From Coriobacteriaceae bacterium (lineage in GTDB: Bacteria > Actinomycetota > Coriobacteriia > Coriobacteriales > Coriobacteriaceae): a DNA stretch of 64,000 bases. Of the stretch, positions 9,095 through 17,445 are shown piece after piece. A model generated the notes under the pieces. It searched no databases. It saw only the letters and a list, made by a program, of their open reading frames with translations, and was not told where the DNA came from. Every line of letters starts with the position of its first letter. The first letter of the stretch is position 1. Position numbers and translations under genes: made by a program. The stretch covers positions 185,266 to 249,265 of the forward strand of contig CABOHA010000003.1 in the NCBI GenBank assembly GCA_902399975.1, given 5' to 3'.

Positions 9095-10381
9095 ATGCTC
9101 GCATCTCTTTTTTCAAAGCCTCAATCATCACTGTCCGTGCAGGCCAAGCGCCTGGTGGCGATGCGCTTTCTCATCTACACCGGTTTTCAGACCAGCTACT
9201 TTATCGGCGTCATCGGAACGCTCACCTATGCGGACGATGCCTCGGTCGGCGCGACATCGCTGGCCGTCCTGTTTATGAACGTCTTCGTGATCCTGGGGTC
9301 CTTTGCGGGTGGAGCGGCGCTTGACGCTTGGGGTCCGTGCCGGCATTTCCGGGCGAGTATCGTCGGCACGTTGGCAACCGGCGCGGCAATCCTCGCCTTT
9401 GGAAGCGCGACCGGAACAGTCCTTGCCGGCGCGGTGCTCCTGGGCTTTGTGATGGGGTTTGCCCAGCCCATCGCCACGTCCTATCCGGCGTATATCACCG
9501 ACGATCCTGTCGAGCTCAAAGACATCAACTCTGCCATCGCCATGTTCTCAAACGTGAGTATCGTCGTTGGCCCCACGCTGGGCGGCTTTGTCGCGGCGGC
9601 TGCGTCGTCGCGTGCGGTGTTTTTGCTCATGATGCTCTTTACCGTACTGGCGCTCGCCGCCGGTTGGGGCTTTAGGCCGCGGACGGGTCTGGCCACCGCG
9701 CACGAAGGCAAACCCGCGATCGGTGACACCACATCGGACAATACCAGCCAATGTCCCGACCTCAACACATCCACCCGTGCAACCTTCTCGACCAGCATCA
9801 AGACGGTCTTTACCAACAGCGTCCTCGCCCTGCTGTTCTGCATTATTTTCCTTTCGAACTTTGGCTATGGCGCCTTCGATCCACTGGAGTCATTCTTCTA
9901 CCGTGATGTTCTGCATGTCGGTGTCGAGTGGATGGGCTGGCTCTCGTCTGCCTGCGGCGTGGGCGCGGTGCTGGGCGCCGTGGTCGCGCTCCGCTTGCCG
10001 CCGCACCTGGTCAACCTTAAGACGCTGCTTGTGGCGCTTCTGTCCGTGGGCCTGGGAAGCTTGCTCTATGTGGGGACACCGTACGTGGGCGTAGCCCTTG
10101 TCGGCCAGATTGTACTGGGCGTAGCTTGGGGCGTCGTCAACCCGCTCCACAACACCATTGTGCAAACGACGGCACCGCTCGAACAGCTTGGTCGCGTGAA
10201 CTCGGTCATGGGCTTCGGCAACATGTTCGCCGGCGTGGCCCCGCTGGCGATTGCCCCGTGGCTGGCGGCGACGTTTGGCGTGCAGCAGACGCTCGTAGGG
10301 GCGGGCGTGGTTGTGACAGCTGTTCCCGCGGCGTTACTGCTGTTTGGCCGCCGACATTTTGATCGTTCCTCACGGCAGTAA
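9095..10381 (+). CDS. Major facilitator superfamily transporter
   Basis: The protein has 428 residues and about 12 hydrophobic segments, with a longer polar loop in the middle (about residues 198-240). It resembles EntS/YxaM-type 12-helix exporters: a D-A-W-G segment follows helix 2, and there are Gly-rich helices with a GPTLGGF motif in helix 5. Direction and substrate are unknown. The ATG at 9095 follows AAGGAG; an in-frame ATG at 9056 lacks a ribosome site. It stands alone between palindromic repeats at 8887 and 10384. Confidence 0.85.
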   Translation: MLASLFSKPQSSLSVQAKRLVAMRFLIYTGFQTSYFIGVIGTLTYADDASVGATSLAVLFMNVFVILGSFAGGAALDAWGPCRHFRASIVGTLATGAAILAFGSATGTVLAGAVLLGFVMGFAQPIATSYPAYITDDPVELKDINSAIAMFSNVSIVVGPTLGGFVAAAASSRAVFLLMMLFTVLALAAGWGFRPRTGLATAHEGKPAIGDTTSDNTSQCPDLNTSTRATFSTSIKTVFTNSVLALLFCIIFLSNFGYGAFDPLESFFYRDVLHVGVEWMGWLSSACGVGAVLGAVVALRLPPHLVNLKTLLVALLSVGLGSLLYVGTPYVGVALVGQIVLGVAWGVVNPLHNTIVQTTAPLEQLGRVNSVMGFGNMFAGVAPLAIAPWLAATFGVQQTLVGAGVVVTAVPAALLLFGRRHFDRSSRQ

Positions 10382-10383
10382 AA

Positions 10384-10444
10384 ACCATCACAACATTCGA
10401 TGAAAATCTCGATTTTGGCGAAAAACATCGAATGTTGTGATGGT
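10384..10444. repeat. Palindrome, CCATCACAACATTCGA family, copy 2
   Basis: Perfect 19-bp arms (10384-10402 and 10426-10444) with the same core as 879-943 but inverted. The loop carries its own small hairpin AAAATCTCGATTTT. It lies three bases after the MFS stop. Confidence 0.85.
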
Positions 10445-10649
10445 CTTCGTTGTGGGCGGCGCGGTTTGCGTTGTGGACGGGACGGTTTTCGCTATGGACG
10501 GTGCGGTTTCGCTGTATAACCGTCAGCCCGTTGCCTGCCAGCCCGCCGCCCTCGTTACGTTTTCGCTGCATTTGGGTAAAGCGCCTGCTCCAAGCCGGCG
10601 TTGCCCTGTATACTAGAGCGGTTTAACTGTTATGCGGAAGGGAGCGCCT

Positions 10650-10961
10650 ATGGCACTCAGCGAGAAAGACGTGCGCGGCATCGCCGAGTACGCAAAGATC
10701 GCACTGACCGATGACGAGCTCGCCCAGATGACGTCCTACATGAACGATGCCGTCCAGATGCTCGAGCCCGTCTTGCAATATGACTTGCCCGACGTGGAGC
10801 CCACGTTCCATCCCATCGGAAGCCTGTCCAACGTGATGGGCGATGACCTGCGCGAGCCCGAGCGCGATCTGCCGCTCGACGTCGCGCTTAAAAACGCTGG
10901 CAGCGCGCGCGACCGCTACTTCCGCGTGCCGTCCATTTTGGGAGAGGGGGAGAGCGAGTAA
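10650..10961 (+). CDS. gatC: Asp-tRNA(Asn)/Glu-tRNA(Gln) amidotransferase subunit C
   Basis: The protein has 103 residues. GatC is the small bridging subunit of GatCAB, which makes Gln-tRNA(Gln) and Asn-tRNA(Asn) from misacylated precursors. It has the typical N-terminal helix pair (KDVRGIAEYAKIALTDDEL) and a C-terminal extended arm ending with RVPSIL. The ATG at 10650 is preceded by AAGGGAGC. A TATACT -10-like hexamer at 10609-10614 probably belongs to the operon promoter. The stop overlaps the gatA start (TAATG). Confidence 0.95.
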   Translation: MALSEKDVRGIAEYAKIALTDDELAQMTSYMNDAVQMLEPVLQYDLPDVEPTFHPIGSLSNVMGDDLREPERDLPLDVALKNAGSARDRYFRVPSILGEGESE

Positions 10962-12475
10962 TGGCGCTAAGCTTCGATTCCCTTACTGCCGCCCAGATCG
11001 CCGCGGGCGTTGCCGCCGGCGGCTTTTCCGCTACTGAGGTGGCCCAGGCCTCCCTTGCCGCCATCGAGGCGCGCGAGGGCGGGGTCCAGGCATTCCTGCA
11101 GGTGGCGCCCGAGCTCGCGCTCGAGGCCGCTGCGCGTGTGGATGCCGACCATGCCGCAGGTAAGCCGCTGCCCCCGCTCGCGGGCGTGCCGCTGGCCATC
11201 AAGGACAACATGAACCTCGTGGGCACGCGCACCACCTGCGCTTCCCGCATGCTCGAGAACTACCAGAGCGTCTACACCGCCACCTGCGTCCAGCGCATGC
11301 TCGACGCCGGCTGCCTGCCCATGGGCAAGGCCAACATGGACGAGTTTGCCTTTGGCAGCTCCACCGAGAGCTCGGCGTTCCACCGCACCAACAACCCCTG
11401 GGATACCGGGCGCGTGCCCGGCGGCTCCTCGGGCGGCTCCGCTGCCGCCGTCGCCGCGGGCGAGGTCGCGCTCTCGCTGGGCTCGGACACCGGCGGCTCC
11501 ATTCGCCAGCCGGCGAGCCTCTGCGGCGTGGTGGGCTTTAAGCCCACGTATGGCGCCGTGAGCCGCTACGGCGTGGTGGCCTTTGGCTCGTCGCTCGACC
11601 AGGTGGGCCCCTTTGGCCGCACGGTCGAGGATGTCGCGCTGGCCATGAACGCGCTCACCGGTGCGGGCCACGATCCGTACGACTGCACCAGCCAGGATTG
11701 CGCCGTCGACTTTACCGAGCATCTCAACGACAGCATCGAGGGCAAACGCGTGGGCATCATCCCCGCGTTTATGGAGGCCGAGGGCCTGACGCCCGAGGTC
11801 AAGGCCGCTGTTCAGCGCGCCGCCCAGGAGCTGCAGAACCAGGGCGCCGAGCTGGTCGAGGTCGACCTGCCGCACCTGGATGCCGCCATCGCCGCCTACT
11901 ACGTCATCGGTCCGTCCGAGGCATTCTCCAACTTGGCCCGTTTCGACGGCATTCGCTACGGCTATCAGGAGGAGGGCTGCGCCAACCTGTCCGACCAGAG
12001 CTCGCTGTCGCGCGCCCACGGCTTTGGCGCCGAGGCCAAGCGCCGTCAGATGCTCGGCGCCTACCTGCTGAGCTCGGGCGTGTACGACAAGTACTACTAC
12101 GCCGCGCAAAAGGCCCGCACGCTCATCACGCAGGACTACGACGCCGCGTATGCCAAGGTGGACACCATCCTCATGCCCACCTCGCCTCGCACGGCCTTTA
12201 AGTTTGGCGAGATTAGCGACCCCACGCAGATGTACCTCTCCGACCTGTACACCATCTCGCTCAACATTTGCGGCAACGGCGGTATCTCGGTGCCGCTGGG
12301 CCTGGGCGAGGACAGCAAGCTGCCCGTTTCTGCCCAGCTGGTTGGTCCGGCCTTTAAGGACCGTCAGCTGCTCACGTTTGCCCGCGCCCTGGAGTGCGGC
12401 TTTGCCGATACCGCCACGGGTGCGCCTGCGCTTTCCGTCGCGCCCGATTTTGCCGGGAAGGGAGGCGAGCTGTAA
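10961..12475 (+). CDS. gatA: Asp-tRNA(Asn)/Glu-tRNA(Gln) amidotransferase subunit A
   Basis: This 504-residue amidase-signature glutaminase releases ammonia that is channelled to GatB. The Ser-cisSer-Lys triad is visible as K81 (AIKDN), S156 (in GGSSGGS) and S180 (in DTGGSIRQP). It starts on the A of the gatC stop and its own stop overlaps gatB the same way. The three subunits are therefore translationally coupled in the order C-A-B. Confidence 0.97.
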   Translation: MALSFDSLTAAQIAAGVAAGGFSATEVAQASLAAIEAREGGVQAFLQVAPELALEAAARVDADHAAGKPLPPLAGVPLAIKDNMNLVGTRTTCASRMLENYQSVYTATCVQRMLDAGCLPMGKANMDEFAFGSSTESSAFHRTNNPWDTGRVPGGSSGGSAAAVAAGEVALSLGSDTGGSIRQPASLCGVVGFKPTYGAVSRYGVVAFGSSLDQVGPFGRTVEDVALAMNALTGAGHDPYDCTSQDCAVDFTEHLNDSIEGKRVGIIPAFMEAEGLTPEVKAAVQRAAQELQNQGAELVEVDLPHLDAAIAAYYVIGPSEAFSNLARFDGIRYGYQEEGCANLSDQSSLSRAHGFGAEAKRRQMLGAYLLSSGVYDKYYYAAQKARTLITQDYDAAYAKVDTILMPTSPRTAFKFGEISDPTQMYLSDLYTISLNICGNGGISVPLGLGEDSKLPVSAQLVGPAFKDRQLLTFARALECGFADTATGAPALSVAPDFAGKGGEL

Positions 12476-14151
12476 TGAAGGAGCTTTCCGAGGTCCTGCA
12501 GGATTGGGAGGCCGTGATCGGCCTGGAGATCCATACCGAGCTCACCGCACTCGATACCAAGATGTTCTGCAACTGCAAGCTCAGTCATGATGACGAGCCC
12601 AACGCCAACGTGTGCCCGGTGTGCCTGGGCCTGCCCGGCGCCCTACCGGTGCCCAACAAGCGCGCCATCGAGAGCATCGTCAAGGCCGGTCTCGCCACCA
12701 ACTGCGAGATTCAGCGCCACTCGATGTTCTACCGCAAGCACTACTTCTATCCCGATATGGCCAAGAACTTCCAGACCACGCAGGGTCCGGTCGCCTTTGC
12801 CATGTACGGTCACCTGGACCTGGACGTGACCGGTCGCGGTGCCGCCGAGCGCCCCGATTGCGCGTTTGGCGAGGCCGAGGCCCAGAGCCTGGCAAGCGCC
12901 TCGGCCAACGCCGAGGGCCTGTCCACGTCCATGACGTCGACCATGCGCGAGGGCAATCAGCGTGCCGGCCATCTGGCCAGCTATGACGCGTCCAACCTGC
13001 AGATGCCCGAGCGTCGCAAGGACGGTTCCTACACGGTGCCCATCCGCATCCTGCGTATCCACATGGAGGAGGATGCCGCCAAGATGGTCCACGTGGGCGG
13101 CGCCGAGGGCCGCATTACCGCCGCGGCAGAGTCGCTTGTCGACTACAACCGCTGCGGCACGCCGCTCATCGAGCTCGTCACCGAGCCCGACCTGCGCACG
13201 CCCGAGGAGGCTCGCCTGTTTATGGAGAAGCTCCGTCGTATTTTTGTGACGCTGGGCATTTCGGACTGCTCCATGGAGAAGGGCTCCATGCGCTGCGACG
13301 GCAATGTGTCGCTGCGCCGCCGCGGCGAGACCAAGTTGGGCACCAAGACCGAGCTCAAGAACCTCAACTCGTTTAAGAGCCTGCATGACGGCCTTGCCTA
13401 CGAGATCTGCCGCCAGGCCGAGGTGCTCGAGGAGGGCGGCATCATCTATCAGGAGACCCGCCACTGGGAGCCCAGCCGCAAGCGCACCGTGGTCATGCGT
13501 GTGAAGGAGACGGCCGACGACTATCGCCTGTTCCCCGATCCCGACCTGGCGCCGTTCGATCTGGACGACGAGTTCATCGACCGCTGCCGAGGCGAGATCC
13601 CCGAGCTGCCCGATGCCAAGCGCGCTCGTTTTGAGACTGACTTTGGCATTAAGGCGGCCGATGCCGAGCAGATTGCCGGCGACCCGGAGTTTGCCGAGTT
13701 CTTTGAGGCCGCCGCTGCCGGTATGGCCGGCAAGGAGGCCCAGACGGTTGCAAACCTGCTGGTGAACGAGATGATCGCCTACCTTAAGGGCGCGGGCGTC
13801 TCGCTGGCTGAGTCCGGCATCGCGCCGGCTCAGGTGGCGGCACTCGGCAAGCTGCTGGCGACCGATGCCATCAGCTCCAACCAGGCTCACGAGGTCTTTG
13901 AGGCCATGGCCCAGACCGGCGACGACCCCAACAAGATCGTCGACGAGCGCGGTATGCGTCAGGTGAGCGATGCCGGCGCGCTGCAGCCGATCGTGGACGA
14001 GGTACTGGCTAACTGTGCCGATCAGGCACAGCAGTATCGTGACGGCAACCAGAAGGTCATCGGCTTTTTGGTGGGCCAGTGCATGAAGGCGAGCCGCGGC
14101 AAGGGCAACCCGAAGCTCTTCAACGAGTTGCTGAGAACGTCGCTCTCGTAA
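12475..14151 (+). CDS. gatB: Asp-tRNA(Asn)/Glu-tRNA(Gln) amidotransferase subunit B
   Basis: This 558-residue subunit activates and amidates the misacylated tRNA. It opens with VIGLEIHTEL and carries the zinc-binding C-N-C and C-P-V-C pairs near residues 33-50. A C-terminal YqeY-like tail domain ends the protein. A longer in-frame start at 12394 lies inside gatA and was rejected; ATG 12475 overlaps the gatA TAA. It is slightly longer than the usual 475-510 residues, with extra sequence in the first 170 residues (around AAERPDCAFGEAEAQS). Confidence 0.96.
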   Translation: MKELSEVLQDWEAVIGLEIHTELTALDTKMFCNCKLSHDDEPNANVCPVCLGLPGALPVPNKRAIESIVKAGLATNCEIQRHSMFYRKHYFYPDMAKNFQTTQGPVAFAMYGHLDLDVTGRGAAERPDCAFGEAEAQSLASASANAEGLSTSMTSTMREGNQRAGHLASYDASNLQMPERRKDGSYTVPIRILRIHMEEDAAKMVHVGGAEGRITAAAESLVDYNRCGTPLIELVTEPDLRTPEEARLFMEKLRRIFVTLGISDCSMEKGSMRCDGNVSLRRRGETKLGTKTELKNLNSFKSLHDGLAYEICRQAEVLEEGGIIYQETRHWEPSRKRTVVMRVKETADDYRLFPDPDLAPFDLDDEFIDRCRGEIPELPDAKRARFETDFGIKAADAEQIAGDPEFAEFFEAAAAGMAGKEAQTVANLLVNEMIAYLKGAGVSLAESGIAPAQVAALGKLLATDAISSNQAHEVFEAMAQTGDDPNKIVDERGMRQVSDAGALQPIVDEVLANCADQAQQYRDGNQKVIGFLVGQCMKASRGKGNPKLFNELLRTSLS

Positions 14152-14155
14152 ACGG

Positions 14156-14296
14156 GAACCCGGGAGCCCCGGCAGGGCGGGTGCTTCCTCAAAATTTCAA
14201 ACAGTCCTGCGCAAGACGAAGGCCACATTAAGTGGCCTTCTTTGCGTGCGGAACTCATTTTGAGCAAGCACCCGCCCTGCCGGGGCTCCCGGGTTC
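14156..14296 (+). repeat. Nested 3'-UTR hairpin element, copy A
   Basis: A perfect 31-bp inverted repeat (14156-14186 and 14266-14296) containing GGAGCCCCGG begins 4 bases after the gatB stop. Pairing continues inside through CTCAAAAT/ATTTTGAG. The centre has a second perfect hairpin, GAAGGCCAC-ATTAA-GTGGCCTTC, flanked by AGTCCTG on the left and CGTGCGGAACTC on the right. The minus strand of 34386-34527 has the same arrangement. Confidence 0.85.
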
Positions 14297-14299
14297 TGC

Positions 14300-14497
14300 G
14301 ACGACTCGGCCGTTCGGGTCAGGTGGGCTGAATGGAATAGAGTGAATGGGCGTGCCGTCGGCACGCCCATTGTTTTGAAGGGAACTCATTGAGAAGCAAG
14401 GCCCTGCGCCCGGCCCCTCGGTTCCGTGACGACTCGGCCGTTCGGGTCAGGCGGGGCTGAATGGAATTTGGTGAATGAGGGCGCCGATGGCGCCCTC
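14300..14497. repeat. Tandem direct repeat with two unlike hairpins
   Basis: Two units starting at 14300 and 14428 share GACGACTCGGCCGTTCGGGT, then GGCTGAATGGAAT and GTGAATG. Each ends in a different perfect hairpin: GGGCGTGCCGTCGGCACGCC(C) at 14348-14368 and GAGGGCGCC/GGCGCCCTC at 14477-14497. The second may terminate the araC gene on the minus strand. Element A and this tandem repeat together fill the 351-bp gap between gatB and araC. Confidence 0.8.
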
Positions 14498-14502
14498 ATT
14501 CT

Positions 14503-15507
14503 TTATATATGTTGGGAGCGCCAGGTGGTGGGGGTGGTGCCGGTGTGTTGCTTGAAGGCTTGGGCGAAGGCGGCCTGCTGAGGGTAGCCTAGACGCTCTG
14601 CCACCTGCGCTATCGTGTGCGAGCTATCGGCCAAAAGGTCCTGTGCTCGCTCCATACGGCGTCTGCGAATGTAGGCGCCCAGGGATTCGCCAGTTTGGGC
14701 CTTAAAGGTGGCGCATAGTTTGGAGCGGCTTGTGTAGAGCCTCTCGGCCACCTCGTTGATACCCACACGCCTGCCTTTGTCGAGCGCGCGCTCAATCATT
14801 GCCGTCGCTTCTTCGGCAATGGTTATGCTGACGCGTGTGTTCGCCGCCTGCCGTGCCTGCTTGTGGGCCGCGCGCGAACAGGCGAGCTCCGCGACCATGG
14901 TCTCCACGATGCCCTGCATATAGACGTGTCCGCCTACGGTGCGGGCGCGTTCCTCGTTAATCCGGCGCAGCGTGTGGCAGATGGCAGACGTCGCTTCCTC
15001 GTGCCATGACTCGGCAAACGCCTCAAAGATTCCCGCGAACTCGGTGGGATAGCGGTGCTCCAGTTCGTCAAAATATCCAGGCAAAAAGAGTACCGAGCGC
15101 GAGTGATAAAGCTCCCCCGCAAACAGCGGGCTTAATTCCTCGCCACAGCTATCTTGGATAAAGCTGCAAACGGCATTGTTTGGCCACGGTCCATGCAATG
15201 GTTTGAGGTTCGCGGGCGTTATGCCAGCCTCGGGCATGCATGTAAGTGTGGGCGCGCTGACTTCGCTCACGCAAGCGTATGGCTCGGGTGTGTATTCGGC
15301 CAGGTACATATCGTGCGTCGGGGTGATGAAATGCTCCATGACGATGCAGGCAGGGGAGAGAGGCATGATCCATGCGCGTCCGTGCGCTCGATCGTTTGCC
15401 ACCTCGCCGGTAAAGACGGCGCCCTTGCCAGTAAGCTCCAGGCCAAACTGCTCAAACTGTGGTGCGTAGAGCTCGGTTATGTCGGTCGCGGCCCGATGCA
15501 TTTTCAA
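14503..15507 (-). CDS. AraC-family transcriptional regulator
   Basis: The protein has 334 residues. The last 100 hold two helix-turn-helix motifs of the AraC/XylS type (INEVAERLYTSRSKLCATFK and IAQVAERLGYPQQAAFAQAF). The first 230 form an unrecognised sensor domain. It is transcribed divergently from two ABC half-transporters across a 114-bp gap, which is the usual arrangement for a local activator of the transporter. A related layout occurs in YbtA/YbtPQ-type siderophore loci, but nothing here proves iron transport. The divergent region holds a small dyad TATCAATGATA. Confidence 0.88.
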   Translation of the reverse strand: MKMHRAATDITELYAPQFEQFGLELTGKGAVFTGEVANDRAHGRAWIMPLSPACIVMEHFITPTHDMYLAEYTPEPYACVSEVSAPTLTCMPEAGITPANLKPLHGPWPNNAVCSFIQDSCGEELSPLFAGELYHSRSVLFLPGYFDELEHRYPTEFAGIFEAFAESWHEEATSAICHTLRRINEERARTVGGHVYMQGIVETMVAELACSRAAHKQARQAANTRVSITIAEEATAMIERALDKGRRVGINEVAERLYTSRSKLCATFKAQTGESLGAYIRRRRMERAQDLLADSSHTIAQVAERLGYPQQAAFAQAFKQHTGTTPTTWRSQHI

Positions 15508-15621
15508 AAGCGTCCCCTTCCTTTGCGGAAACGTCCATGCCTGGCTCGATTGTGAGCCTTGTCTAACATATCAATGATAAGTTGATTGCGGTTAACTCTC
15601 AAGCCGTCAGAAGGGAACCTC

Positions 15622-17445
15622 ATGGCAAAGGGATCAAAAAGGGAAGGCGGCGGTATCGGCGAGCTGCTTGCATATGCCGGCGACCGTAAATTCCTAACGT
15701 ATTTGGGCATGGCGCTCTCGGCGCTCTCGCAGCTGCTGAGCTTTGGCCCGTACGCGTGCATTTGGCTCGTCGCGCGCGATCTGATCGCCGTGGCACCTAA
15801 CTGGAGCGAAGCCTGCGACATCGCGATGTATGGCTGGTGGGCCGTGGGTTTTGCCCTGGCAAGCATCGTAGCTTATTTCGTGGGGCTCATGTGCACGCAT
15901 CTGTCCGCGTTTCGCTGCGCGTCCAATATCCGCAAGACTACGAGCGAGCACCTGCTTAAGCTGCCGCTTGGCTACTTTGACACGCACGCCACCGGTGAGC
16001 TGCGTCGTGTTGTAGACGGATGCGCCGCCTCCACCGAGACTTTGCTCGCACACATGCTGCCCGATATCGCAGGCGCCGCCGCCATGGTCGTGGGCTTGCT
16101 CGTGCTGCTTTTCGCCCTCGATTGGCGCTTGGGCGCGGCATGCCTCATCTCGGTGGCCATTTCGTTTGGCGCCATGGCCACCATGATGAGCGGCAAAGGC
16201 GCCGAGTTCATGAAGGCCTACATGGGCGCGCTGGTCAAGATGAACAAGACCGGTACCGAATACGTACGCGGCATTCCCGTGGTCAAGGTGTTTCAGCAGA
16301 CGGTCTATTCCTTTAAGGCGTTCCACGACGCGATCGCCGAATACGCCGACATGGCACAAAGCTATGCGGGCACGTTTTGCCGAGGTCCGCAGGTGCTCAA
16401 CCTTACCGCGCTCAATGGCCTTGTGGCATTCCTTTTGCCCGTGGCGTTGCTGCTGGCGCCGGGCGAGACGGACTTTGCGCACTTTATGGCCAACTTCACG
16501 TTTTACGCGATCTTTTCGGCCGTGGTGCCGACGGCTATGACCAAGCTTATGTTTGTGGGCGAAGCATCTCAGATGAGTGCCGATTCGCTGGCACGCATCC
16601 GAAGCGTTATGGATTCCAAGCGGCTCTCCGTGCCTACCCAGCCCAAGCACCCTGTTGGCAGCGATGTGCGCTTTGAGGACGTGAGCTTTACCTACGAGGG
16701 TGCCGAAGCGCCTGCCGTCGATTATGTGAGCTTTAGCGTTCCCGCAGGCAGCACCCTTGCGCTGGTGGGCCCCTCGGGCGGCGGTAAGTCAACCTGCGCA
16801 AGCCTGATCCCGCGTTTTTGGGATGTTTGTTCGGGTCGCGTGCTTGTGGGCGGCGTAGACGTTCGCGACATGGATCCGCACGAGCTCATGGACCAGGTCG
16901 CCTTTGTGTTTCAGACCAACCAGCTGTTCCGCCAAACACTTGCCGATAGCGTGCGCGCCTCCAAGCCTGGAGCCACTGACGACGAAGTGCGCGCGGCCCT
17001 CTCCGCGGCCCAGTGCGACGATATCGTGGCCAAGCTCCCGCAGGGCATCGACACCATGCTCGGCGCCGGCGGGGCGTACCTTTCGGGCGGCGAGGTCCAG
17101 CGCGTGGCGCTCGCCCGCGCAATTCTTAAGGACGCGCCCATCATGGTGCTCGACGAGGCCACAGCCTTTGCCGACCCCGAGAACGAGGCGCTCATCCAGC
17201 GCGCCTTTAGCAAATTGGCGGCGGGCCGCACGGTCATTATGATCGCGCACCGGCTTTCGACCGTGGTGGGGGCCGACAAGATCGTGGTGCTCAACCAGGG
17301 TAGTGTGCAGGAGGCCGGCGCCCATGCCGAGCTGCTGTCCCAAAACGGTCTATACGCCAAGATGTGGGCCGAATACGAACAGGCCGCGAGCTGGAAGATC
17401 ACTGCTGCCGCGGATGCCGCCGTCACGAAGGGAGGCGAGGCCTAA
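15622..17445 (+). CDS. ABC transporter, permease/ATPase half-transporter 1
   Basis: The 607-residue exporter-type fold has six transmembrane segments (about residues 30-320) followed by an ATPase domain. Walker A is GPSGGGKST (about 389-397), the signature is LSGGEVQR (about 489-496), and Walker B is IMVLDEATAF. It should pair with the next gene to form a heterodimer, because the stop and start abut. Exporter-fold heterodimers can export drugs or peptides, or import siderophores (IrtAB/YbtPQ); the substrate is undetermined. The ATG at 15622 follows AGAAGGGA. Confidence 0.93.
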   Translation: MAKGSKREGGGIGELLAYAGDRKFLTYLGMALSALSQLLSFGPYACIWLVARDLIAVAPNWSEACDIAMYGWWAVGFALASIVAYFVGLMCTHLSAFRCASNIRKTTSEHLLKLPLGYFDTHATGELRRVVDGCAASTETLLAHMLPDIAGAAAMVVGLLVLLFALDWRLGAACLISVAISFGAMATMMSGKGAEFMKAYMGALVKMNKTGTEYVRGIPVVKVFQQTVYSFKAFHDAIAEYADMAQSYAGTFCRGPQVLNLTALNGLVAFLLPVALLLAPGETDFAHFMANFTFYAIFSAVVPTAMTKLMFVGEASQMSADSLARIRSVMDSKRLSVPTQPKHPVGSDVRFEDVSFTYEGAEAPAVDYVSFSVPAGSTLALVGPSGGGKSTCASLIPRFWDVCSGRVLVGGVDVRDMDPHELMDQVAFVFQTNQLFRQTLADSVRASKPGATDDEVRAALSAAQCDDIVAKLPQGIDTMLGAGGAYLSGGEVQRVALARAILKDAPIMVLDEATAFADPENEALIQRAFSKLAAGRTVIMIAHRLSTVVGADKIVVLNQGSVQEAGAHAELLSQNGLYAKMWAEYEQAASWKITAAADAAVTKGGEA

